Shown: one piece after another, positions 45,998 through 53,052 of the stretch
Layout: each line of letters opens with the position of its first letter
Numbering within the stretch: position 1 is the stretch's first letter
From: CAYXDO01 sp964463485
Lineage (GTDB): Bacteria; Myxococcota; Kuafuiibacteriia; Kuafuiibacteriales; Kuafuiibacteriaceae
Assembly (NCBI GenBank): GCA_964463485.1
Contig: CAYXDO010000044.1
Location: forward strand, 1 to 64,000
Direction: 5' to 3'
Length of the DNA: 64,000 nt
Position numbers and translations under genes: made by a program
The notes under the pieces: generated by a model
Told to the model about the DNA's origin: nothing
The model's input: the letters and a program-made list of their open reading frames with translations, nothing else
Databases searched by the model: none

Positions 45998-46005
45998 TCA
46001 GATAG

Positions 46006-46800
46006 TCAGGCAGGCTGACCTTCGAACAACGCGACCACCGCGCCTACGCTGTCCGAAATCACCGTGAACTTGCCCATGCCCGGCACCGGCACGTTGGGCA
46101 TCATCACCTTGGCGCCCAAGCGAGTCGCCTTCTCGGTCGCGCGCTCGAGGTTCTCGACCAGCATGTAAGTCATCCAATTCGCCGGCATCCCGTCCGGCGC
46201 CATGTGCATGCTCGCGCGCTGCTTGTCGCCGACCACGAAGATCGTCGTCCCCGGCATGTTGGCCATCGTCGTCCCCGTCCAACCCATGACCTTGCCGTAG
46301 AAGTCAGCCGCGCCCTTCATGTCGGTGGTCTGGAGCGAATCCCAGCAGAAATCACCGAGCGTCGGCATCGTGGGCTCCGGTCCGTCACCCTTCAACGCCT
46401 TGAACACGAAGCACCCGGTGCCCTGAGGGTCCATGACCGGCGCGAATCGCCCCACGTTCGGGATGTCCATCGGCCCGAACGGAACGTAGCCGCCGCTGGC
46501 CTTGGCGGTGGCCGCGGAGACGTCCACGTCGTTCACCGAGACGTAGCCGGTCCAGTGGGGAGGCATCGACTTCATCATGTCGGGTGACATCTGCTTGACC
46601 GCGTCCAGCGACATGATGCCGGCGATCGTTCGGTCGCCGATCTTCGCCATCGTGTAGCCCTCTGCCATGCCCTGCATGGGAACCGTCTCGTAGCCCCAGT
46701 TCAACAACTCCCCGTAGAACGCCTTGGTCTGCTCCACGTTGCTCGTGTAGATCTCGTGCCACACGAAACGGCCCGGATTGAAAATCATCTGCTCGCTCAT
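46006..46800 (-). CDS. Two-domain VOC (glyoxalase/dioxygenase fold) protein
   Basis: 264 residues consisting of two VOC halves. The first opens 'GRFVWHEIYTSNVEQTKAFY' with 'GELLNWGYETV'; the second opens 'GDFCWDSLQTTDMKGAADFY' with 'GKVMGWT'. Each ends in an acidic strand ('GFVFK' type, 'SVGAVVALFEGQP'). The layout matches the YdeN/CFP30B-type hydroxylase-like VOC proteins of unclear substrate. The start has a strong AGGAG upstream. It stands alone, convergent with the protease gene. Confidence 0.85.
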   Translation of the reverse strand: MSEQMIFNPGRFVWHEIYTSNVEQTKAFYGELLNWGYETVPMQGMAEGYTMAKIGDRTIAGIMSLDAVKQMSPDMMKSMPPHWTGYVSVNDVDVSAATAKASGGYVPFGPMDIPNVGRFAPVMDPQGTGCFVFKALKGDGPEPTMPTLGDFCWDSLQTTDMKGAADFYGKVMGWTGTTMANMPGTTIFVVGDKQRASMHMAPDGMPANWMTYMLVENLERATEKATRLGAKVMMPNVPVPGMGKFTVISDSVGAVVALFEGQPA

Positions 46801-46921
46801 GGTTCTCTCCTGCTTTCCACTCGACTCAGCCGAGGTCAATTCTGGCCGGCGTCCTTGGATTCGGAGGCGTATCCGCCGAATCAGCCAAAAGCGTCAAGGG
46901 TGGAAATTCAGGGTTCCGCGC

Positions 46922-48307
46922 CTACATCGTGTGCAAGGTCCCTAACTCTCGGACAGCATCCTGGGTAGGGAGGCCCATGAGTCGCCCGCACACCTCGGCG
47001 AGGTTCGCTTCAGCCACGGCAGGCACTTCCGACACCGAGGCGAGGCTCACCCACCTCAGCGTGGGCGTGGGGGAGGCCAGGGACGCGTCGGAGGTCAAGA
47101 CGACCTCACCGCTCTCGGAGGGCGGCGGAAGCGTCGCGATCACCCGGCTCGGGTCGGACGTGAGTCGGGACTCGACGTAGTCGGCGAACGAGAAGCAGCC
47201 CCACTTCGACGGCCCTTGGCGGATCGCGCGACTGGCTCCGAGGATCTCGGCGATACCGTAGCCGTCGCAGAGCGCCGATCGACGAACGTTGGTTTCGATC
47301 AGCACGACGCGGGACTCTGCAGTGACCACGAGATCGAAATTCAAGGGCCCGTCGAAGCCAGCAGCGCCGAACCTCCTGGCGACCGCCTCGCAGATCTCGA
47401 GCGCGTCTTCGAACCAGGCCTCGCGATACATCGCTTCGCTGGTCGCAAAGCCCGCGTAGTAGCGCCGATCGTACAGCCGCTGGACGCCCGCACCGACGAA
47501 CCGAACCTGACCGGACGGCAGCACGTCGAGATCTATGCTGGGCGAGAAGGTCCACGTGATTTCTTCCTCCACGAGGAACGGAGGGGCCACGTGGCTGGGA
47601 TTCACACCTTTGGTCTCGAGCGTAGCTCGCGCGTCGGTGGCCTCGACCGCGGAGCTCAGATCTACGAAGTACACACCCGCTCCGCCGGCGCTTCGCGCGC
47701 TCTTCACCACGACGCGTCGTAGCCCGTCCGCTCTCAGGTCACGGTACAGAGCGGCGAGCGCACCGAAGTCCTGCGCAACGAAGCTCCTCGGGCGCGCAGA
47801 CCGAATGAGCGGATCGGTACGGTAGACCTCGAGATCGATCTCGACTTTGGACGACCAGCGCGCGACGAGCTCCGAGGCGCGCGGCGGGTCGATGACTTGG
47901 AAACCTTTGGCGCCCAACGCATGCCCGACCTCCTCGACGCCTCGCGTGAGCATGTACGGCGCGAGGTGAACGGGGCGAGCAGGGTCCAGGTGGGACAAGA
48001 GCGCCTCGAAGGCGTCTTGGTCCGAAAGCAGATTGTGGCAGATCGATCCAGTCGTGCGTCTTGGCGTCACGATGCGAGGCAGCGGTCGCCCAAGGCACTG
48101 CGCAAAGTGGTCTCGCAGCGACGCTGACGGGCCCACCTCGACCACGGACGCCGTCGGAAAACCGTGACGAGTCGGCCAGAACAGCGCTTTTTGGCTGCCG
48201 AGGAGCTCCGCCGAGTCCTCGATGTCCGTCTCCGCGTGGACGTCGCCATGAAGCCACTCGTACGGATTGCCAATGGAGACGACGTCGACCTCGGGCGCAC
48301 GCGACAT
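46922..48307 (-). CDS. ATP-grasp domain protein of unknown substrate
   Basis: 461 residues. The central part has ATP-grasp features: 'RVVVKSARSAGGAGVYFVD' (Lys and Gly-rich loop over ATP), 'PFLVEEEITWTFS' (adenine-side strand) and 'GFDGPLNFDLVVTA' with 'VVLIETNVRRSALCDGY' (Mg-binding acidic and Asn residues). The N-terminal 150 residues resemble a pre-ATP-grasp domain. Proteins of this kind ligate amines to carboxylates in peptide-like natural products. No partner gene lies beside it. Substrate cannot be told. Confidence 0.75.
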   Translation of the reverse strand: MSRAPEVDVVSIGNPYEWLHGDVHAETDIEDSAELLGSQKALFWPTRHGFPTASVVEVGPSASLRDHFAQCLGRPLPRIVTPRRTTGSICHNLLSDQDAFEALLSHLDPARPVHLAPYMLTRGVEEVGHALGAKGFQVIDPPRASELVARWSSKVEIDLEVYRTDPLIRSARPRSFVAQDFGALAALYRDLRADGLRRVVVKSARSAGGAGVYFVDLSSAVEATDARATLETKGVNPSHVAPPFLVEEEITWTFSPSIDLDVLPSGQVRFVGAGVQRLYDRRYYAGFATSEAMYREAWFEDALEICEAVARRFGAAGFDGPLNFDLVVTAESRVVLIETNVRRSALCDGYGIAEILGASRAIRQGPSKWGCFSFADYVESRLTSDPSRVIATLPPPSESGEVVLTSDASLASPTPTLRWVSLASVSEVPAVAEANLAEVCGRLMGLPTQDAVRELGTLHTM

Positions 48308-48661
48308 GAACGGCTGACAATCGCGGAGTACGCGCTCGCTTTACAAGAGCGTCCTGAGGAAAAAACGTTCAGCCCCGGCGCCGAAAGGCCTTGGTCAGAG
48401 TTTTCGATCTTGAGGGATGGAGCAGGGAGAAGAGACGACCCGGTCAGCAGCCAAAGTCGGTGTTCGGTCGGTCAGCAGGGCCACGGTTCGAACATGCTCG
48501 ATGGGACTGCAGACAGCGTGCCATCGGCTTCCGAATACCTCTCGGCCTCGGAATGACCGCGTGGGTCGAATTCACCTCGGCCACGCGTGGTCCCACACTC
48601 GAAAATTCGTGGCGGCATGGCTCGTCAACAGCGGATTTTCTCGCGCAGACGGGCACGGCCA
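48308..48661. other. 354-bp stretch without a recognisable gene
   Basis: Short open frames on both strands lack any family motif. A CGCTCG...AGCGTC-type hairpin at 48335-48355 sits just upstream of the ATP-grasp start and may belong to its leader. Confidence 0.4.
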
Positions 48662-50020
48662 TCATGGGGCAGGCCGGCATCGATTGGCCCCTTTGGGGCG
48701 CGCCAAGAGAAGCTCGGTGCCTCCGAGATCGTTCCTGCCCCTCGCCAAACCCATCACGAATCGTTCGCCGACCCAACTCACCGACTCGACATTCACCCCC
48801 GCCGGCGCCCCTTGCGCCCTCGAGCTGCACACGAGCCTGTCGTCCAGCGAGATGACCTCGGCACCCGCGAGGAACGCAAAGACCGTCCCTCCCGGCCCCT
48901 CGAGGAAGGCATCGACGCTCCGCGTGGCGAGGTCCAAGCTCGGCGGAATGCGCTCGACCGGCGACGCCAGCGCGTCGGAGTGAATGGCTCCCGCGTCGGA
49001 ACCCACCCACAGCTCTCGACCGTCGAAGAAGATCGCCGTAGCCACATGGCCCGAGTCTGGGGCACGCACGAAAGTGACCTCGCCGTCCGACGAGACATGC
49101 CCAATCCGATCCTCGAACGCCGTGAAATAGACGTCGTTCTCGACGGCGACGATGCCTGCCCGCTGGAGGTCCCCCTCGTAGGGGACGGTGCTGGTGAGTA
49201 CGTGTTCGACGTTTCCATCTCGCACACGAAAGACCCGAGCCCGCTTGAGCTCCACGGGATCGAGCGCGGCGGTCTCGAGCACGTACAAGCTGCCATCGAG
49301 CGCGGCGACCGCGCGGAGCCTGCTGACGAGTCCGGCAGGGCCGAACGGGCCGCCTTCGATCGCGAGCTCGAACCCGCGCTCGAAGTCGCCACGCCAGACC
49401 CTGCCAAGCGTTCCCACAGCGGCAATTCGCCCGTCCGCGAGCCGCAGGAGGGCCTGAGCCTGTACTCTCTCGAGCGCCGTCTGCGCTCCCGTCTCGAGGT
49501 CGAGCTCGAACACCCAGCCCCGGGTGGTGGCCAGGCCCACGCGACGGTCGCTGAGCGGAACCACCGACGCGATGAAGAGATCGTCAGGCGGTACGATCTT
49601 GGAAACCAGCTCGAGCTGCTCGCACGCGGCGGGGCTCCGAAACTCGATGGCGACCTTCGCCGATGCCGCGGAGCCATCGATGGGTGTCCAAACGTCGACG
49701 TCCGGCAGGCTCGTGTAGGACGCGATCGGGGGTACGAGCACGACCTCCCGCCCCAACTCACCCTCTTCGATTCCGAGCTCGCTGGCCGAGCAGTCGAAAC
49801 CGAACGCGAAGAGCTCCGAGTCGGAGCTCACCTCCAAGCTCACCGGCGCGTCACTGATGGCCACGCGGCGAGTATGTCCGTCCGCGCTCGCGACCGCCAC
49901 GACGACCGCCTGACCCAGATCCGTACCCAAATTCGAAGGAAGCGCTCGCTTCTCGATGACGTTCGGAGCGCACGCCCAGCAACCGGAGAGAACGCCGAGC
50001 ACGAGCGTACGAAGACTCAT
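48662..50020 (-). CDS. Propeller-like lipoprotein
   Basis: 452 residues with a lipoprotein-like start ('TLVLGVLSGCWACAPN'; Cys14 or Cys17). The chain is a series of strand pairs such as 'VGLATTRGWVFELDLETG', 'LADGRIAAVGTLGRVWRGDF' and 'GIVAVENDVYFTAFEDRIGH', compatible with a seven-bladed beta-propeller; no catalytic motif. It resembles the product of 59926-61188 in length, lipobox and strand pattern, so the two are probably distant paralogues. Its start is 23 bases behind the BKACE stop, so it may be read from that operon. Confidence 0.72.
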   Translation of the reverse strand: MSLRTLVLGVLSGCWACAPNVIEKRALPSNLGTDLGQAVVVAVASADGHTRRVAISDAPVSLEVSSDSELFAFGFDCSASELGIEEGELGREVVLVPPIASYTSLPDVDVWTPIDGSAASAKVAIEFRSPAACEQLELVSKIVPPDDLFIASVVPLSDRRVGLATTRGWVFELDLETGAQTALERVQAQALLRLADGRIAAVGTLGRVWRGDFERGFELAIEGGPFGPAGLVSRLRAVAALDGSLYVLETAALDPVELKRARVFRVRDGNVEHVLTSTVPYEGDLQRAGIVAVENDVYFTAFEDRIGHVSSDGEVTFVRAPDSGHVATAIFFDGRELWVGSDAGAIHSDALASPVERIPPSLDLATRSVDAFLEGPGGTVFAFLAGAEVISLDDRLVCSSRAQGAPAGVNVESVSWVGERFVMGLARGRNDLGGTELLLARPKGANRCRPAP

Positions 50021-50043
50021 CTTCGAGCGAATTCGGAGGCCAC

Positions 50044-50919
50044 TCAGATCGCTCTCGCGAGGCGCTTTCGGGCTTGATCCGGCGTCGCTACCTCCCGGCC
50101 CGACTCACGCACGGTCTTGACCAGCGCCTCGATGAGTGGCCCGTTGCTCTTGGCTCGAGATCCGTCGGGCAGGTAAAAAGTGTCCTCGAGCCCGGTGCGA
50201 ACGTCTCCTCCCAACTCGGCGGCCCGCCGGAGCACGGGCCAAATCTCCTCGCGACCGATCGCGATGACTTGCCACGGCGCGCCGGCCGGAGCCTCCTCGA
50301 CCAGCAGGGGGAGCCACTCCGGCTTCGCCGGCATTCCGCTCGCCACGCCCATGACGAACGAGACATTGTACGGACGTCGCACGATCCCGACCTGCTCGTA
50401 CATGCGCACCGAGCGGACGATTCCGGTGTCGAAGCACTCACACTCGGGCACGATGCCGAGGTCCATCATGGCTCGGGCGAACTCAGTCACCTTGTCGACC
50501 GGATTGTCGAAGAGCATGGGAGGCCACGCCCAGCTGCCTTCCTTGGTCGTCTTCAAATAATTCAGAGATCCTGCATTCAACGCGGCGATCTCCGGCTTGG
50601 ACCTTCGAAGGCACGCGAGCTGGGCAGAAATATCGGAGCCAAACGTTCCCGTCGACATGTTGATGAGGAGCCGAGGCTCGGCGGCACGAATCGCGTCGAC
50701 GATGTCTGCGACCACTTCGGGATCCCAGGTTGGAAGGTGCCCGAGCCCTTCCCGCTGATCTCGAAAGTGACAGTGGACGATCGTCGCGCCGGCATCGAAC
50801 GCCTCCTTCGCCGCGCGAGCCATCTGCTCGGGTGTCACCGGCACGCCGAACTTCGCCGGATCAGTGAGTACGCCGGTGAGTGCACAAGTCACCACTGCGG
50901 GACGCGACCCATCAACCAT
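50044..50919 (-). CDS. BKACE family beta-keto acid cleavage enzyme (DUF849)
   Basis: 291 residues. The BKACE TIM barrel is recognisable: 'PAVVTCALTGVLT', the Zn-binding His pair in 'ATIVHCHFRDQ', 'LLINMSTGTFG', 'LNAGSLNYLK', 'ECECFDTGIV' and 'VRTGLEDTFYLPDG'. Members condense a beta-keto acid with acetyl-CoA to give acetoacetate and a new CoA ester; the founding enzyme cleaves 3-keto-5-aminohexanoate in lysine fermentation. The substrate here is open. Its ATG overlaps the Crp-type gene's stop by eight bases, so it is the distal gene of an operon with a LeuA-like enzyme. Confidence 0.9.
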   Translation of the reverse strand: MVDGSRPAVVTCALTGVLTDPAKFGVPVTPEQMARAAKEAFDAGATIVHCHFRDQREGLGHLPTWDPEVVADIVDAIRAAEPRLLINMSTGTFGSDISAQLACLRRSKPEIAALNAGSLNYLKTTKEGSWAWPPMLFDNPVDKVTEFARAMMDLGIVPECECFDTGIVRSVRMYEQVGIVRRPYNVSFVMGVASGMPAKPEWLPLLVEEAPAGAPWQVIAIGREEIWPVLRRAAELGGDVRTGLEDTFYLPDGSRAKSNGPLIEALVKTVRESGREVATPDQARKRLARAI

Positions 50920-51541
50920 GACCAGGCTCCGCGACGAGCTCGAGCCACGCGTCGAGCGTCTCCTTGGGCGCGACCTCGATGCCGCCCTGAACGAAGGTCA
51001 CCAACCCTGCCATCGACATGCGATCGAGGACCTCCTTCATGGTCTGCCGGATCTCCATGCCTGCCATCACGTACAGCTCATCGATGCCGATCGCGACGAA
51101 GCGCCTGCCTTCCTCGAGGTGCCGACCTTGGCGATCGGCCAGCGCGGCCAACAGGTGAATGAAGCGCGCGCTGTGGTCCTTCACGAGCAGCGAGGCGATC
51201 TGAGCGTTCGCCGCGGCGACGCGCTCGGTCAGCTTGACGATCAGCCGATAAGCGACCTGCGGGCTGTTCGCGAGGAGCTCCTCGAACGTCTCTGGCGCAA
51301 GCACGAGCAGCTCGGCGTCTTCGGCGATCGTCGCCGTTCCCGAGCGAAGCTCTCCGAGGAGGAGCGCCATCTCCCCGAAAATTTCTCCGGGGCCGAGATC
51401 CACGACGAACCGGTCACGACCGTCGATCCTGCGTGTGATCGACACGCGCCCGGATCGGACCACGTACGTCTCGCGCGACGCGTCGCCTTCACGAAACAGC
51501 AGCGTTCCGGCCGGATACTTCACGACCGATTTGGGGGGCAT
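50912..51541 (-). CDS. Crp/Fnr-type transcription regulator
   Basis: 209 residues. Residues 5-120 are a cyclic-nucleotide-binding fold ('YPAGTLLFREGDASRETYVV', 'GPGEIFGEMALLLGELRSGT' with the phosphate-binding cassette Glu and Arg). The C-terminus (about 135-200) is a Crp-like winged helix ('IGIDELYVMAGMEIRQTMKE', 'GLVTFVQGGIEV'). A cyclic nucleotide or related effector is likely. It lies between the LeuA-like and BKACE genes and may control that operon. I chose the ATG at 51541; upstream the frame reads as antisense of nothing recognisable. Confidence 0.88.
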   Translation of the reverse strand: MPPKSVVKYPAGTLLFREGDASRETYVVRSGRVSITRRIDGRDRFVVDLGPGEIFGEMALLLGELRSGTATIAEDAELLVLAPETFEELLANSPQVAYRLIVKLTERVAAANAQIASLLVKDHSARFIHLLAALADRQGRHLEEGRRFVAIGIDELYVMAGMEIRQTMKEVLDRMSMAGLVTFVQGGIEVAPKETLDAWLELVAEPGHG

Positions 51542-51603
51542 GAGCCGATGCTCTCCCGACCTCGAGAATCGCGCAAGATCGAGCCGCGCCCGGGCGGCAG
51601 GGC

Positions 51604-52839
51604 CTACCGAGCTCGCACCACGTCCAGAATCTCGTGCTCCTCGAGGGTGTGGTTCATCGTCTTTGCCTTCGCCAGGATCGCCTTGGCCAGCTCGTCGTTC
51701 GCGTCGATGCGATGACTCTTGAGCCAGTAGCGAACGTTCGACATCCCGCTCATGGGACCGATCTCGATCTGCTGCTCGCGGCCAAACAGCCCTGCCGGAA
51801 CGCCCGAGTACACTCGATCGGCGAGCCAGCTGTCGTTCTTTTCCATGGCCTTGATGATCGCGGAGGCGTGAACGCCGGTGGCCGTGCGAAAGGCGTCCTC
51901 CCCAGCGAGCGGGTAGTTCTTCGGGATCGGCCATCGGCACGCGCGCGAAACCAAGCGGCAGTAGGCGACGAGGTTGGTCAGGTCGTTGTCGATGGCGCCC
52001 AGCAGCTTGAGGTTCATGAGGATCTGGTCGAGCGCGGCGTTCCCTACTCGCTCACCGATCCCGAGGGCGGAGCCGTGTACACGGTCGGCCCCTGCCTCGA
52101 GCGCGTAGATCGCGTTGGTGACCCCTAGGCCGCGATCGTTGTGTCCGTGCCAATCAATCTTCACGTCTTCGCCGGTTCCATCGATCAGCCCGCGCACCCA
52201 GCCGAGGAGGTTGAAGATACCGTCGGGGGTCGCATGACCCACCGTATCGCAAATCACGAGCCGGCCGACGCCGAGCGAGATGGCGCGCCGAAAGAGCTTG
52301 TCGAGGTGATCGGGGCGCGAGCGAGTGGTGTCCTCGGTGACGAACGCGACCTTCATCCCCTCCTTGACCGCAAAAGCGATGGCCTCCTCGGCGGTCTTCA
52401 TGATGTGCTCTACGGTCCAATTCTCGGCGTATTGGCGGATCGGCGAGCTGCCAATGAATGTGTAGACCTCGATGGGTATGCCGGCCTTCTGACTGACTTC
52501 GACGATCGGCCGGATGTCTTGGACCATCGTGCGAGCGGCGCAGTTGGCCATCAGCGGGAGCTTCTGGGTCGCGATCTCCTTCGCGAGGCGAAGCACGTCC
52601 TCGTAAGCGCGCGGGCCAGCGCCTGGCAGCCCGATGTTGGCGGTCGTGATGCCCAGCTTGGATTGGAGGTGCACGATCGCGAGCTTGTCCTCGATCGTGG
52701 GGTCGGCCACCGAAGGCGACTGAATCCCGTCGCGCAAGGTCTCGTCGTCGAACTCGGGCTTCTTGGTCAAGAGGGGTCCGCGCCGCTTGAGCTCGTTCCA
52801 ATCGTAGATGAGGTCGTCGTGAGGAGCTTTGATCGTCAT
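51604..52839 (-). CDS. LeuA-like HMGL-family (2-isopropylmalate/homocitrate synthase type) enzyme
   Basis: 411 residues. The DRE-TIM barrel is complete: 'FDDETLRDGIQSPSV' (catalytic Arg-Asp), 'ANIGLPGAGPRAYEDVLRLA', 'FVTEDTTRSRPDHL', 'VICDTVGHATPDG', 'DWHGHNDRGLGVTNA' (metal His pair) and 'GIGERVGNAALDQ'. The family adds acetyl-CoA to 2-oxo acids. The C-terminal regulatory domain of true LeuA is missing, so feedback control as in leucine synthesis is unlikely; homocitrate-, citramalate- or other synthase activity is possible. GGAGG lies ten bases before the ATG. It leads an operon with a Crp-type regulator and a BKACE enzyme, both consistent with acyl-CoA metabolism. Confidence 0.87.
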   Translation of the reverse strand: MTIKAPHDDLIYDWNELKRRGPLLTKKPEFDDETLRDGIQSPSVADPTIEDKLAIVHLQSKLGITTANIGLPGAGPRAYEDVLRLAKEIATQKLPLMANCAARTMVQDIRPIVEVSQKAGIPIEVYTFIGSSPIRQYAENWTVEHIMKTAEEAIAFAVKEGMKVAFVTEDTTRSRPDHLDKLFRRAISLGVGRLVICDTVGHATPDGIFNLLGWVRGLIDGTGEDVKIDWHGHNDRGLGVTNAIYALEAGADRVHGSALGIGERVGNAALDQILMNLKLLGAIDNDLTNLVAYCRLVSRACRWPIPKNYPLAGEDAFRTATGVHASAIIKAMEKNDSWLADRVYSGVPAGLFGREQQIEIGPMSGMSNVRYWLKSHRIDANDELAKAILAKAKTMNHTLEEHEILDVVRAR

Positions 52840-52988
52840 GGCGACCGAACCTCCACGATCGCGGCGATCCCATGGCCGCCGCGAATCCTGGCCGCACCCA
52901 TCGCGAGCGATTCGTGGTCCTTGGGAACCTGCGAGGCGCTGTTGGTTGCCTCGGCCACCACGGCGGCATCGATGGATAACATGCTCAT
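52836..52988 (-). CDS. Possible 50-residue protein coupled to the LeuA-like gene
   Basis: A small frame from ATG 52988 ('MSMLSIDAAVVAEATNSASQ' at its start, 'GIAAIVEVRSP' at its end) whose TGA overlaps the LeuA-like ATG by four bases. About 80 percent of codons end in G or C, as in real genes here. There is no strong Shine-Dalgarno and no recognised family, so it may instead be a translated leader. Nothing can be said about its function. Confidence 0.4.
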   Translation of the reverse strand: MSMLSIDAAVVAEATNSASQVPKDHESLAMGAARIRGGHGIAAIVEVRSP

Positions 52989-53052
52989 GAGCTAATCCCG
53001 CGAACGGCCTCGCGCAAGCGACGCCCGTCTGATGGTAGGATGCGGCCGCTCC

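Noticed and set aside
48587..50077. 496-residue plus-strand frame opposite the propeller-like lipoprotein
   Set aside because: Arg/Glu-rich shadow without motifs; the minus-strand frame has a lipobox and regular strand pattern.
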